From positions 1-51,632 of the forward strand of contig NZ_SDPU01000011.1 of NCBI RefSeq assembly GCF_004168035.1: a stretch of 51,632 nucleotides of DNA. Reading direction: 5' to 3'. The notes under the pieces were generated by a model. It did no database searches. It had not been told where the DNA came from and saw only the letters and a program-made list of their open reading frames with translations. Source of the DNA: Nocardioides iriomotensis (GTDB lineage Bacteria > Actinomycetota > Actinomycetes > Propionibacteriales > Nocardioidaceae). Position numbers and translations under genes: made by a program. Shown in pieces: positions 40,795-50,190 of the stretch. Numbering within the stretch: the stretch's first letter is position 1; every line of letters begins with the position of its first letter.

Positions 40795-43700
40795 TCACCC
40801 GTTGGCGGGCGGGTTCTCCTCGTTGCCGCTGCCGCCACCGGATCCACCGCCCGAGCCGCCGCTGTCACCGCCGGCGTTGCCGCCGCCGGTGTCCTGGCCG
40901 GCCGCCTCGAGCGCCTGCTCGACCAGCTGACGTGCGGCCTCGCTGGCGGCGGCGTACCCGGCCAGGTCGCCGTCCTGCAGCGCCTTCTCGGCCTCCTGGA
41001 ACTTCTTCTCGGCCTGCTCGAGCAGCGAGCGGACGTCGCCGCTGACCTGGCCGCCGCCGGTGCCGGGTCCCGTGGTGTCGGGCGGCGTCGATTCGCCCGG
41101 GACGACCGAGTCGACGGGCGAGGTGATGCCGAGGACGTCGTCGAGCGCCGCGGTCAGCGTGGGTCCGATGCCGACGTCGTCGCCGAACGAGACCAGGACG
41201 TAGCGCAGAACCGGGTAACGGCCCTCGCCGGACTCGCGCAGCGTGTACAGCGGCTGCACGTAGAGCAGTCCGTCGCCGACCGGCAGGGTCAGCAGGTTGC
41301 CGTACAGCGCCCGCGAGTTGGTCCGCGTGAACGCCAGCAGGCGGTCCTGGATCTCCTGGTCGGAGGCGAAGGTGTTGGCGATCTGCGACGGGCCGGGCAC
41401 CTGCGTGTTGGACGGCAGCCGCAGGATGCGGATCGTGCCGTAGTCGTCACGCGCGGCGTCGGAGTCGACGGAGATGAACGACGCGAGGTTCTGCCGCTCC
41501 TGCGGCACGAACACCGACGTCAGCGAGAACACCGGCTCGTCCGTGCCCGACGGGGTCTTCACCGAGAGACGGTACGGCGGTTGCTTGTTCTCCTTGATCT
41601 CCGGGTCCTGCGGGACCTCCCAGCGGTCAGTGCCGCCGTAGAAGGTCTTCGGGTCCTGCACGTGGTACGTCGCCAGGATCTGCCGCTGCACCTTGAACAG
41701 GTCCTCGGGGTAGCGCAAGTGGTCGAGCAGCTGGGGTGGGATCTCCGAGCGCGGCTTCACGACTCCCGGGAACGCGCTGGACCACGCGTCGAGGATCGGG
41801 TCGCGGTCCCACTCGTAGAGCGTCACCGTGCCGTCGTACGCGTCGACGACCGCCTTGACGGAGTTGCGCATGTAGTTGATCTCGTCGGTCGGCAGCGTGG
41901 AGTACGCCGTCCGCGGCTGGAGCGCGTCGGCCGTCATGTCCGACAGCGAGTCCTTCTGCGCGTTCGGGTACTGGTCGGTCGTCGTGTAGCCGTCGACGAT
42001 CCACACCACGCGGCCGTCGACGACCGACGGGTAGATGTCGCCGTCGACGGTCAGCCACGGCGCGACCTTCTGGACGCGGTCACGCGGGTTGCGCTCGTAG
42101 AGGATCTTGGAGTTCTCGTTGACCCGGCTGGACAGCACGATGTTGGGCTCGGAGAACTTCACCGCGTAGAGCAGCTTGTTGAACAGGCCGCCGATCGGCA
42201 CGCCGGCCGAGCCGTCGTAGGTGTTCGTCGTCGGCTGGTCGCCGCCGCTCCCCTCCGGGATGTCGAGCTCGACGTCGCGGCCGTCATCGGGCTTGCCGAC
42301 GATGGAGTACTGCGGGCTGCGCTCGCCGAAGTAGATCCGCGGCTCGTAGCCCTCGTCCAGGGCGGTCAGCTCACCTGCAGGCGGGATGTCGCGCTCGGCC
42401 CAGACCGGGCGGCCGTCGGTGTTGGTGACGGGGTTGTCCTCGGCGTCGCGCTGGTTGCCGTAGGCCGCCACCAGGCCGTAGCCGTGGGTGTAGACGGTGT
42501 GCAGGTTGGCCCAGTTGCGCTGCGACTCCTCGAGGCCGCTCTGCTCCAGCTCACGGGCGGCGACCACGACGTCGCGCGTCTGGCCGTCCAGCTGGTAGCG
42601 GTCGACGTCGAGCACGTCGCTCACCGCGTAGTAGCCACGCACCTGCTGCAGCTGCTCGAACGTGTCGGACACCAGGCTCGGGTCGATCAGCCGGATACCG
42701 GGGATCGAGGCGGCGTCGGTGCGCAGCTGCTCCGGCGACAGCGACAGGTTGGCGTTGTACGTCGTGACCTCGGCGTCCTCTACGTCGTAGGCCGCGCGGG
42801 TGGCCTCGATGTTGCGCTTGATGTAGGGCCGCTCGCGGTCCGGCTCGGACGGACGGACCTGGAACTGCTGGACGATTCCCGGCCAGATCGCGCCGAGCAG
42901 CACCGCCGACAGCACCAGCAGCGCCAGGCCGATCGACGGCAGCATCCAGGTGCGGCGGAGCACGTTGGCGAAGAACAGCAGCGCGCAGATCAGCGCGATG
43001 AACATCAGGATGTTCTTCGACGGCAGCACGGCGTTCTGGTCGGTGTAGCCCATGCCCGTGAACAGCCCGCCGCCCGCGGTGGTCAGGTCGAACCGGTCCA
43101 GCCAGTAGTCGACCGCCTTGAGCAGCACGAAGAGGCCGAGCAGCACCGACAGGTGCACCTGCGCGGCGCCGGACAGCTTGTCGTGGCGTGCCTGCAGCCG
43201 GATCCCGCCGAACAGGTAGTGGGTGATCGCGGCGGCGATCACGCTGAGCACGATGATCGCCATGCCGAAGTCGACGAGGTAGTGCAGCCAGGGCAGCTGG
43301 AAGACGTAGAAGCCGACGTCCTTGCTGAAGTAGGGGTCGGTCTTGCCGAACGGCTCCTGGTTGCGCCAGAGCAGGAACTGCCGCCACTGCCCCGAGCCCG
43401 AGCTGCCGGCGAAGATCGCGAGGACCAGCGCGACCCCGATCAGCAGCCAGCGGCGCATCGGCTCGACGACCTCGCGGTAGCGGTCGAGGTTGACCTGCTC
43501 CTGCGAGGCGGGCCGGAAGACCGGCCGGAACCGGTAGGCGATCGCGATGTTGGCCGTGACGAGCAGCGAGAGGACCGCGCCGGACACGATGAACAGCAGC
43601 ACCCGGGTGCCGAGCATCGTGTTGAACACCTCGGAGTAGCCGACGCTGCCGAACCACAGCCGGTCGGTCCAGATCCCGGTGAACACCGACGCGAGGAAGA

Positions 43701-43812
43701 ACGCCGCGACCAGGATGACCGCCGTGCCCACCAGCGCGCGCGAGCGCTGCGGCTGCGGCGCGGGCACGGGCCTGCGCGGCTGCTGGGGTGGGTCCTCGAA
43801 GAATCCGCTCAC
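40795..43812 (-). CDS. UPF0182-family membrane protein
   Basis: 1005 aa from GTG. It has seven transmembrane segments in the first 320 residues (VGTAVILVAAFFLASVFTGI, LLFIVSGAVLSLLVTANIAI and others), then a large extracytoplasmic domain (TTYNANLSLSPEQLRTDAAS, AAYGNQRDAEDNPVTNTDGR) and a low-complexity Gly/Ser tail. The length and order are those of the UPF0182 family found in nearly all actinobacteria. The function is unknown. It is downstream of the PPA1309 gene. Confidence 0.95.
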   Translation of the reverse strand: MSGFFEDPPQQPRRPVPAPQPQRSRALVGTAVILVAAFFLASVFTGIWTDRLWFGSVGYSEVFNTMLGTRVLLFIVSGAVLSLLVTANIAIAYRFRPVFRPASQEQVNLDRYREVVEPMRRWLLIGVALVLAIFAGSSGSGQWRQFLLWRNQEPFGKTDPYFSKDVGFYVFQLPWLHYLVDFGMAIIVLSVIAAAITHYLFGGIRLQARHDKLSGAAQVHLSVLLGLFVLLKAVDYWLDRFDLTTAGGGLFTGMGYTDQNAVLPSKNILMFIALICALLFFANVLRRTWMLPSIGLALLVLSAVLLGAIWPGIVQQFQVRPSEPDRERPYIKRNIEATRAAYDVEDAEVTTYNANLSLSPEQLRTDAASIPGIRLIDPSLVSDTFEQLQQVRGYYAVSDVLDVDRYQLDGQTRDVVVAARELEQSGLEESQRNWANLHTVYTHGYGLVAAYGNQRDAEDNPVTNTDGRPVWAERDIPPAGELTALDEGYEPRIYFGERSPQYSIVGKPDDGRDVELDIPEGSGGDQPTTNTYDGSAGVPIGGLFNKLLYAVKFSEPNIVLSSRVNENSKILYERNPRDRVQKVAPWLTVDGDIYPSVVDGRVVWIVDGYTTTDQYPNAQKDSLSDMTADALQPRTAYSTLPTDEINYMRNSVKAVVDAYDGTVTLYEWDRDPILDAWSSAFPGVVKPRSEIPPQLLDHLRYPEDLFKVQRQILATYHVQDPKTFYGGTDRWEVPQDPEIKENKQPPYRLSVKTPSGTDEPVFSLTSVFVPQERQNLASFISVDSDAARDDYGTIRILRLPSNTQVPGPSQIANTFASDQEIQDRLLAFTRTNSRALYGNLLTLPVGDGLLYVQPLYTLRESGEGRYPVLRYVLVSFGDDVGIGPTLTAALDDVLGITSPVDSVVPGESTPPDTTGPGTGGGQVSGDVRSLLEQAEKKFQEAEKALQDGDLAGYAAASEAARQLVEQALEAAGQDTGGGNAGGDSGGSGGGSGGGSGNEENPPANG

Positions 43813-43893
43813 AAGTCGCTCACTGTTCCTGTCGCCCGGGTATGACTCGGCTCATAAGTTCCTACGGACATCGGGCCCCGATGGTTCCTCGCG

Positions 43894-44475
43894 TCACTGC
43901 TCGAGCGTGCCGTGCAGCAACTCTAGAAGGCCGGGCACCAGGTCGGTGCCCTCCAGCACGGACGCGTCGTCGTCGTGGGCGCGCATCCGCAGCGTGCAGT
44001 ACGTCGACCCGTCCCGGGTGACCGCGGCGACCAGGCGCACCTCCTGGCGGTCAGGGTGCGCGGCGGCGTACTCCTGGGCGGCCGCGGCGTCCTCGGGCAT
44101 CTCGTCGTCGGCCGAGGGCGGCAGCACCAGCCGCTCGACCACGGCGGCGCACCCGAACACCTCGGCCGGCCACATGATCCCGTCGAGGACGTCCTCCAGC
44201 GCCCGGTCGGGCGGCAGGGTGTCCTGCTCCACGGGTGTCAGCGCCCCCTCGGCGGCGGCGTCGACGCCGAGCGCCTCGGCCAGCCCGGGCTCGCGGGCGA
44301 GCAGGTCGCCGGTCGGCACGAGCGCGAACAGCCGCGAGCCCTGGTCCCAGCCGGCCTCGGCGGCGTGCGCCTCGATCTCGAGCGCGGCGGAGCGCAGGTG
44401 CGGGTCGACGGCCGCGGCGTCCGGGTCGGGTCCGGGGGTGGCGTCCGGCAGGGCGTCGAACGGGTGGTCGCTCAT
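43894..44475 (-). CDS. PPA1309-family protein
   Basis: 193 aa; ATG overlaps the stop of the PDZ/S16 protease gene (ATGA). Typical family features: an acidic Asp/Pro-rich N-terminus, LRSAALEIEAHAAEAGWDQG, SRLFALVPTGDLLAREPGLA, and a middle LPPDRALEDVLDGIMWPAEV followed by cysteine. It is soluble and of unknown function. In many actinobacteria it lies in this order between the UPF0182 and YlbL-type genes. Confidence 0.9.
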   Translation of the reverse strand: MSDHPFDALPDATPGPDPDAAAVDPHLRSAALEIEAHAAEAGWDQGSRLFALVPTGDLLAREPGLAEALGVDAAAEGALTPVEQDTLPPDRALEDVLDGIMWPAEVFGCAAVVERLVLPPSADDEMPEDAAAAQEYAAAHPDRQEVRLVAAVTRDGSTYCTLRMRAHDDDASVLEGTDLVPGLLELLHGTLEQ

Positions 44476-45536
44476 GCGGCGCCCTCGCAGCTCGGCAGGT
44501 CGGCGTCCGGGTTGTCGGCGTACTTCTCGAGCGACTGCACGGCCTCGTGCATCGTCGCGGTGCGCACCAGCTCGATCTCGCCCTCGCGGACGTCGGCGCC
44601 GAGCGCGGCCTGGCAGTTTGCGGCGGGCACCAGGAACACCTTGGCGCCGGCGTCGGCGGCCGCCACGATCTTCTGCTGGATGCCGCCGATCGGCCCGACG
44701 TTGCCGTCGCCGTCGATGCTGCCGGTGCCCGCGATGTCGTTGCCGCCGGTGAGCGAGCCCGGGGTGAGGGTGTCGTAGACGGCGAGCGAGAAGATCAGCC
44801 CGGCGCTGGGGCCGCCGATGTCCTCGTCGATGTGCACCTTCACGTCGAACGGGAAGTCGTAGCCGGTCCCGATCTCGACGCCCACGACGGCGCGGTTCGG
44901 GTCGTCTGGCGCGGCCTCGGCCTGGACCTGCACGGTCTTGCGCTCGCCGTCGCGGCGGACCACGAACTCGGCGGTCTCCCCCACGCCGGTCTGCTGGATC
45001 GCCTTGGACACCTTGGCGACGTCGTCGATCTTCACGCCGTTGACCTCGAGGAGGTAGTCACGCGGCTGCAGCTTGCCGTCGGCCGGCGACCCCTTGGTGA
45101 CGCCGAGCACCTCGGTCAGCAGCGGCAGGTCGTACCCGAGCTCGTGCATCGCCACGGCGATCGCGGTGTCCTGCGACGACACCATCTGCACGCTGCTCTC
45201 GCGCCGCACGTCGTCGACGGTCTGCTCCGGCGGGTAGATCACGTCACGCGGGTAGACCGCGCGGGTGCCGTCGAACCACGCCGACAGCGCCTCCAGCAGG
45301 TTGATCTCGACGTTGGGGCTGGTCACCGAGACCGTCGTGAGCCGCAGGTCGCCCTCGGTCTGGAAGGTCTTGTGGCCGTCCACCTCGATGACCTGGTCAC
45401 CGTCGTACTTCGCCAGCACGTCGACCGTCGGGCCCGGGCTCATCGTGACGTAGGGCACCGGGAGGAACGCCGCGGCACCGATCAGTGCGACGAGCAGCAC
45501 GACCACCACCACGCTGGAGACGGTGCGGCGAGTCAT
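44472..45536 (-). CDS. YlbL-type membrane protease (PDZ and Lon-like S16 domains)
   Basis: 354 aa. An N-terminal signal anchor (VSSVVVVVLLVALIGAAAFL) places the rest outside the membrane. A PDZ domain follows (LGVTKGSPADGKLQPRDYLL, VNGVKIDDV). Then the S16 domain has the catalytic Ser about 244 in DIGGPSAGLIFSL and Lys about 289 in GPIGGIQQKIVAAADAGAKV. Homologues are membrane-anchored serine proteases involved in envelope quality control. It is the first gene of the UPF0182/PPA1309 group. Confidence 0.93.
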   Translation of the reverse strand: MTRRTVSSVVVVVLLVALIGAAAFLPVPYVTMSPGPTVDVLAKYDGDQVIEVDGHKTFQTEGDLRLTTVSVTSPNVEINLLEALSAWFDGTRAVYPRDVIYPPEQTVDDVRRESSVQMVSSQDTAIAVAMHELGYDLPLLTEVLGVTKGSPADGKLQPRDYLLEVNGVKIDDVAKVSKAIQQTGVGETAEFVVRRDGERKTVQVQAEAAPDDPNRAVVGVEIGTGYDFPFDVKVHIDEDIGGPSAGLIFSLAVYDTLTPGSLTGGNDIAGTGSIDGDGNVGPIGGIQQKIVAAADAGAKVFLVPAANCQAALGADVREGEIELVRTATMHEAVQSLEKYADNPDADLPSCEGAA

Positions 45537-45606
45537 GCGGACACCCTCTCATTGCCACCCAACGCGGGCGGGCTTCAGGGCAGGTCAGAGGCCGTTTCGT
45601 GACGGT

Positions 45607-45861
45607 TCAGGACGCGCGGCGCTGCTGACGTGACGGGCGTACGGCGATCCCGGTGCTGCGGTCGCGCACCGGAGCGGGACGCGGCTTGGACGCGCCGGGG
45701 TGCTCTCGGGCGATGGCCCGGGCGAGCTTCTCGTGGTCGGCGTCGCGACGCTGCGCCTGCACGGCGCGGTCGTCGGGACGCGGCCGACCGGCCCACGCCG
45801 CCCACAGCATCGCGACGACGGTGACCACGCCCGCGGGCACCAGCCAGGCCAGGATCTCCAC
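45607..45861 (-). CDS. Small single-TM membrane protein
   Basis: 84 aa. One N-terminal helix (ILAWLVPAGVVTVVAMLWAA) is followed by a basic, Arg/Pro-rich cytoplasmic tail. No family is recognised. It is parallel to moaE upstream (42-base gap) and the protease downstream (70-base gap). Confidence 0.65.
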   Translation of the reverse strand: MEILAWLVPAGVVTVVAMLWAAWAGRPRPDDRAVQAQRRDADHEKLARAIAREHPGASKPRPAPVRDRSTGIAVRPSRQQRRAS

Positions 45862-45903
45862 CGCACCAGGCTACGGAGCCCGAGCCCGGGCGTGCGGGAA
45901 CCG

Positions 45904-46335
45904 CTACGGCGTGCCGACCCACTCGTCGGTGCCGTCGGCGAACACCTGGTGCTTCCAGATCGGCACGGTCTGCTTCAGCCGGTCGATCAGCGCCCGCGAC
46001 GCCTCGAAGGCGTCGCCGCGGTGGGCCGTCGCGGTGGCCACGATCACCGCGGCGTCGCCGATCCGCAGGGTGCCGGTGCGGTGCACCGCCGCGAGCGCGC
46101 GGACGCCGTACTCCTCCGCCACCTCGTCGCACACGTCCCGCAGCCGGTCGAGCGCGCTCGGGTGGGCGGAGTACTCCAGCCCGGTCACGTCCTTGCCGCC
46201 GTCGTGGTCGCGCACGGCGCCCACGAACAGCGTCAACCCGCCGGAGGCGTCGTCGGCCAGGGCCGCGACCACCTCCTGCACGTCGAGCGCGGTCTCGCGG
46301 ATGTCGCACAGCCGCACCACGGGAAGAACCGTCAC
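45904..46335 (-). CDS. moaE: Molybdopterin synthase catalytic subunit
   Basis: 143 aa from GTG. With MoaD it converts precursor Z (cPMP) to molybdopterin. Family motifs are GLTLFVGAVRDHDGGKDVTG, LEYSAHPSALDRLRDVCDEV, AVHRTGTLRIGDAAVIVATA, TAHRGDAFEASRALIDRLKQ and VPIWKHQVFADGTDEWVG, with the active-site Lys in the IWKHQ segment. It stands apart from other moa genes. The molybdoenzyme at 12443-13585 would use the cofactor. Confidence 0.95.
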   Translation of the reverse strand: MTVLPVVRLCDIRETALDVQEVVAALADDASGGLTLFVGAVRDHDGGKDVTGLEYSAHPSALDRLRDVCDEVAEEYGVRALAAVHRTGTLRIGDAAVIVATATAHRGDAFEASRALIDRLKQTVPIWKHQVFADGTDEWVGTP

Positions 46336-46379
46336 GCGGGCGAGCCTACGACTTGGGCGTCCCCGAGTACGTTGGTGGC

Positions 46380-47741
46380 ATGAGCAACGAGCCCGGCGAC
46401 CGCCCCGGCGACGACGACAACCCGTTCAAGGGGACCCCGTTCGAGCAGATGTTCCAGGCCTTCGGGGGCGCGTTCGGCGGCGGCACCCCGGGCCAGGGTG
46501 GCGGGCAGATGCCCGACCTCGGCGCGCTGATCCAGCAGATGCAGGCGATGATGCAGCCGCACGACGGCTCGGTGAACTGGAACCTCGCCAAGGACGTCGC
46601 GCGCCGCACGGTCGCCGCCGAGCCCGACCCGACGCCGTCCGACCGGCAGCGGTCCGCGATCGCCGACGCGCTGCAGCTCGCCGACCACTGGCTCGACTCC
46701 GCCACCGACCTGCCCTCGGGCGTCAGCACGTCCGCGGCCTGGAGCCGCGCGGAGTGGGTCGAGGAGACCATCGAGGTCTGGCGCCGGCTGGTCGAGCCCG
46801 TCGCCGAGCACGTCGTCTCCGCGATGGGCAACGCCCTGCCCGAGGAGGCCAAGCAGATGGCCGGTCCGATCATGGGCATCCTCAACCAGGCCGGTGGTGC
46901 CATGTTCGGCACCCAGGTCGGCCAGGCGCTGGGCGGGCTCGCCACCGAGGTGCTGACCGCGTCCGACATCGGCCTCCCCCTCGGCCCCGGCGGCAAGGCC
47001 GCCCTGCTGCCCGCCAACGTCGCGGCGTTCGCCGACGGCCTGGACGTCAGCGCGGAGGACGTGCTGCTCTACCTCGCGCTCCGCGAGGCGGCGCACCAGC
47101 GCCTGTTCGGCCACGTGCCGTGGCTGCGCGCGCACCTGCTCGCCGCCGTCGAGGACTACGGCCGCGGCACCACGATCGACGTGTCCAAGATCGAGGAGTC
47201 GGTGCGCGGCATCGACCCGATGAACCCCGCCGCGCTGCAGGAGGCCCTCGAGGGCGGGCTGTTCGAGCCGGAGAAGACCCCGGCCCAGCAGGCCGCGCTC
47301 ACCCGGCTGGAGACCACGCTCGCGCTCGTCGAGGGCTGGGTCGACGACGTCGTCGGCCAGGCCACCGAGGACCGGATGCCGGCGGCGGGCAAGCTGCAGG
47401 AGGCGGTACGCCGCCGCCGCGCGGCCGGCGGCCCGGCGGAGTCGACCTTCGCCGCCCTGGTCGGGCTCGAGCTCCGGCCGCGACGGCTGCGCGACGCGTC
47501 GGCGCTGTGGGGCTCGCTGCGCTCGCGGCAGGGTCAGCAGGGCCGCGACGCGGTGTGGGCACACCCCGACCTGCTGCCGACGGCGGCCGACCTCGACGAC
47601 CCGCTCGGCTTCCGCGAGGGGCTGTCCGAGCCCGAGGCGCTCACCGAGGCGGAGTTCGACCAGGCGCTCGCCGACCTGCTCGACGGCACGTCCGACGACG
47701 CGTCCGACGAGGAACCCGACGAGGAGTCCCCGGAGAAGTGA
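46380..47741 (+). CDS. DUF2342-family zinc metalloprotease-like protein
   Basis: 453 aa; ATG at 46380. After a Gly/Gln-rich N-terminus comes WNLAKDVARRTVAAEPDPTP, a long helical domain, and LALREAAHQRLFGHVPWLRA, the family's EAAH-x-R-LF variant of a zinc-protease helix. The C-terminus is acidic. The family has been labelled as associated with coenzyme F420 biosynthesis in actinobacteria, but no such link is shown here. It is coupled to the Nudix gene by a GTGA overlap and divergent from moaE. Confidence 0.9.
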   Translation: MSNEPGDRPGDDDNPFKGTPFEQMFQAFGGAFGGGTPGQGGGQMPDLGALIQQMQAMMQPHDGSVNWNLAKDVARRTVAAEPDPTPSDRQRSAIADALQLADHWLDSATDLPSGVSTSAAWSRAEWVEETIEVWRRLVEPVAEHVVSAMGNALPEEAKQMAGPIMGILNQAGGAMFGTQVGQALGGLATEVLTASDIGLPLGPGGKAALLPANVAAFADGLDVSAEDVLLYLALREAAHQRLFGHVPWLRAHLLAAVEDYGRGTTIDVSKIEESVRGIDPMNPAALQEALEGGLFEPEKTPAQQAALTRLETTLALVEGWVDDVVGQATEDRMPAAGKLQEAVRRRRAAGGPAESTFAALVGLELRPRRLRDASALWGSLRSRQGQQGRDAVWAHPDLLPTAADLDDPLGFREGLSEPEALTEAEFDQALADLLDGTSDDASDEEPDEESPEK

Positions 47742-48286
47742 CCCGGCTGCACGCCGACGCCCTGGCCACGCTGCGCCGGTGGCAGGCGCCAGACGAGGAG
47801 CAGGAGCGGCTGCGCGCGATGTACGTCGCGCACCTGGAGCGGCACCCGGACGGCGCTCGCCGCACGTGCTTTCCCGACCACCTGACCGCGGGCACGATCG
47901 TGCTCTCCGACGACGGCGGGGCCGCGCTGCTCAACCTGCACCGCAAGGCGCGGCGCTGGTTCGCGTTCGGCGGGCACGTCGAGGACAGCGACCGGCGGCT
48001 CGCCGACGCGGCCCTGCGCGAGGCGCGCGAGGAGTCCGGCCTGGACAGCCTGCGGTTCGACGACGTACCGGTGCACCTCGACGTGCACACGGTCGGCTTC
48101 TGCGACCGGCGCGGCGACGTTCGGCACCTCGACGTGAGGTACGCCGCCGTGGCCGCCGCGGACGCCGGCCACGCGGCCAGTCACGAGTCGCTCGACGTGC
48201 GGTGGTGGCCGATCGACGGCCTGCCGGAGGTCGAGGACGAGATGCGCACGCTGATCCGGAGCGCGCGGGAGCGGCTGTTCGGCTAG
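47738..48286 (+). CDS. Nudix hydrolase
   Basis: 182 aa from a GTG overlapping the previous stop. The Nudix box is intact: GGHVEDSDRRLADAALREAR followed by EESG. RRTCFPDHLTAGTIVLSDDG precedes it. These enzymes hydrolyse nucleoside diphosphates linked to another moiety; the substrate is unknown. It is the second gene of a two-gene unit with the DUF2342 protein. Confidence 0.92.
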   Translation: MTRLHADALATLRRWQAPDEEQERLRAMYVAHLERHPDGARRTCFPDHLTAGTIVLSDDGGAALLNLHRKARRWFAFGGHVEDSDRRLADAALREAREESGLDSLRFDDVPVHLDVHTVGFCDRRGDVRHLDVRYAAVAAADAGHAASHESLDVRWWPIDGLPEVEDEMRTLIRSARERLFG

Positions 48287-48305
48287 GAGGCGCTCGGCAG
48301 ATCCT

Positions 48306-48905
48306 CTAGTCGACGTCGTCGGCGGCCATCGCGGCCGCGCCCTCGGGCGAGCAGTCGGGCTGGCCCAGCTGGCCCGGGATGATGCCGAGCTGGCTGGCCG
48401 CGGCGACGCCCTCGAGGAAGCCCTTGGCACGCTCGGCCCGGGGGTACTGGTCGACCAGCTCCCAGAACGCCGGGGTGTGGCCGATCTCGATCAGGTGCGC
48501 CAGCTCGTGCACGAGCACGTAGTCGAGCACCCACGCCGGCATCCCCTCGAGCCGGCGGGACAACCGGATCGCCCGGTCGGCCGGGGTGCAGGAGCCCCAG
48601 CGGGAGTTCTGGTTGTCGACCCACCGGACCGTGGCCGGGGTCGCGACACCGTCGAGGTAGCGGGTGTTGAGCTCGCGAGCCCGCTTCATCAGGCCGGCGT
48701 CGCTGGGCTTGCGCCGCTTCTCCTGCTTCTCGAGGCGGGCCAGCATGGTGGCGACCCACTCCTTCTCCTCGGCGCGGGTCATCCGCGCCGGGATCAGCAC
48801 GACGACCTTCTCGTCCTCCCGGTAGGCGGCGACGGTGCGGCGCCGACGGCGCGACCTGCGCACCTCGACCACCGGCTCGTCCCCGGTGGCCGGCGCGCTG
48901 GTCAT
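48306..48905 (-). CDS. YgjP-like (DUF45) zinc metallopeptidase
   Basis: 199 aa from the ATG at 48905 (an ATG at 48929 is possible). The zinc motif is VLVHELAHLIEIGHTPAFWE, with HELAH at about 133-137 and a third His at 143, and QNSRWGSCTPADRAIRLSRR is the family's second conserved block. The N-terminus is very basic. DUF45 proteins are soluble M48-like peptidases of unknown role. It is convergent with the Nudix gene and separate from the PHP gene upstream by 10 bases. Confidence 0.88.
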   Translation of the reverse strand: MTSAPATGDEPVVEVRRSRRRRRTVAAYREDEKVVVLIPARMTRAEEKEWVATMLARLEKQEKRRKPSDAGLMKRARELNTRYLDGVATPATVRWVDNQNSRWGSCTPADRAIRLSRRLEGMPAWVLDYVLVHELAHLIEIGHTPAFWELVDQYPRAERAKGFLEGVAAASQLGIIPGQLGQPDCSPEGAAAMAADDVD

Positions 48906-48915
48906 GCCCTGCACG

Positions 48916-50004
48916 CTACCTGCTGGCACCCCCGGCCCAGGCCAGAAGCCGGTCGAGAGGCCACGTGTTGACGACCCGGTCGAGGGGGATGCCGAGCTCC
49001 TCGACCCGTTCGGCGCCGTACGTGAGGAAGTCGAGCTGGCCCGGCGCGTGCGCGTCGGAGTCGACCGAGAACAGGCAGCCGGCGTCCAGCGCCTTCGCGA
49101 TCAGCTCGTCGGGCGGGTCGCGGCGCTCGGGGCGGGAGTTGATCTCGACGGCGACGGCCTCCTCCGCGCAGGCGGCGAACACGGCATCGGCGTCGAACTG
49201 GCTCTGCGGCCGGGTGCCGCGCCCGCCCATGATCAGCCGGCCGGTGCAGTGGCCCAGCACGTTGGTCTCGGGGTGCCGGACGGCGGCGACCATCCGGCGG
49301 GTCATCGCCCGGGGCTCCATCTTGAGCTTGGAGTGCACGGAGGCGACGACGACGTCGAGCCCGGCAAGCATCTCGTCGGTCTGGTCGAGGGCGCCGTCGT
49401 CGAGGATGTCGACCTCGATGCCGTGCAGCAGCCGGATCCCGCCGTCGGTCGCGTCGCCGAGGTGCTCGTTGACGGCGGCGACGACCTCCTTCTGCCGCCT
49501 GAGCCGCGCGACCGACAGGCCGTTGGCGACGGTCAGCCGCGGTGAGTGGTCGGTGAGGACGACGTACTCGTGCCCGACCTCCGAGGCCGTCATCACCATC
49601 TCCTCGATCGGCGAGCCGCCGTCGGACCAGTCGGAGTGTGTGTGAAGGTCGCCGCGCAGCGCCGCCCGGACGTCACCGCCGCCGGGCGCGAGCGGGCCGG
49701 CGCGCTCCTCGAGCTTCGCGAGCGTCTCGGGCACCCGGCCCTCGACGCAGTCGGTGACGACCGACGCGGTCTTGGCGCCGATGCCGCTCAGCTCCTTGAG
49801 GGTGCCCGCCCGGGCCCGCTCCTCGACCTCGCCGGGCGCGCAGGAGAGCAGGGCGGCGACGGCGCCGCGGTAGGCCTTGATCCGGTAGCTGTCCTCCAGC
49901 CGGCGCTCCATCAGGAACGCGATCCGGCGCAGGGCGTGCACCGGGTCCAGCGGGGGCTCGAGCGGGGGCCTGATCGACGGCCTTGGAGACGGCACGGGGC
50001 TCAC
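48916..50004 (-). CDS. PHP-domain phosphoesterase with N-terminal HhH (PolX-like C-terminus)
   Basis: 362 aa from the GTG at 50004, chosen because GAGGA lies four to five bases upstream. The N-terminal helix-hairpin-helix part (DPVHALRRIAFLMERRLEDS, LKELSGIGAKTASVVTDCVE) is followed by a PHP domain: GDLHTHSDWSDGGSPIEEMV, VVLTDHSPRL, HGIEVDILDDG, VVASVHSKL, LGHCTGRL and FSVDSDAHAPGQ. All metal-binding motifs are visible. It resembles the HhH and PHP parts of bacterial DNA polymerase X without the polymerase core, so a nuclease or phosphatase role in DNA metabolism is likely. Confidence 0.88.
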   Translation of the reverse strand: MSPVPSPRPSIRPPLEPPLDPVHALRRIAFLMERRLEDSYRIKAYRGAVAALLSCAPGEVEERARAGTLKELSGIGAKTASVVTDCVEGRVPETLAKLEERAGPLAPGGGDVRAALRGDLHTHSDWSDGGSPIEEMVMTASEVGHEYVVLTDHSPRLTVANGLSVARLRRQKEVVAAVNEHLGDATDGGIRLLHGIEVDILDDGALDQTDEMLAGLDVVVASVHSKLKMEPRAMTRRMVAAVRHPETNVLGHCTGRLIMGGRGTRPQSQFDADAVFAACAEEAVAVEINSRPERRDPPDELIAKALDAGCLFSVDSDAHAPGQLDFLTYGAERVEELGIPLDRVVNTWPLDRLLAWAGGASR

Positions 50005-50096
50005 CGGTCCTCGACTTTCTACGGTTTCTTTCTCTCCACACCCTGGGGGTGACCATCCTGGCTGGTCAGCAGGCCCGACGGTACGCCGCCCGGGCG

Positions 50097-50190
50097 TGTC
50101 CCCCACAGGCTCGTGCACCGTCATCCCCAGGTTCTTCCACAGCCTGTGCAACGTCGTCCACAGGCATTCCCCACCTGTGTCCACAGGGGG
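50097..50190. promoter_or_regulatory. Cluster of DnaA-box-like sequences
   Basis: In the 335-base gap upstream of the PHP gene, three nonamers resemble the actinobacterial DnaA box TTGTCCACA: TCTTCCACA (50133), TCGTCCACA (50154) and GTGTCCACA (50177), the last two 8/9. CCACAGG also recurs (50104, 50158, 50181). No dnaA or dnaN is adjacent, so this is not an obvious oriC; DnaA titration or control is possible. Confidence 0.35.

Noticed and set aside
41581-43845. 754-codon open frame on the plus strand
   Set aside because: It lies antisense to the UPF0182 gene; low-complexity Val/Arg/Gln/His translation and no domain.
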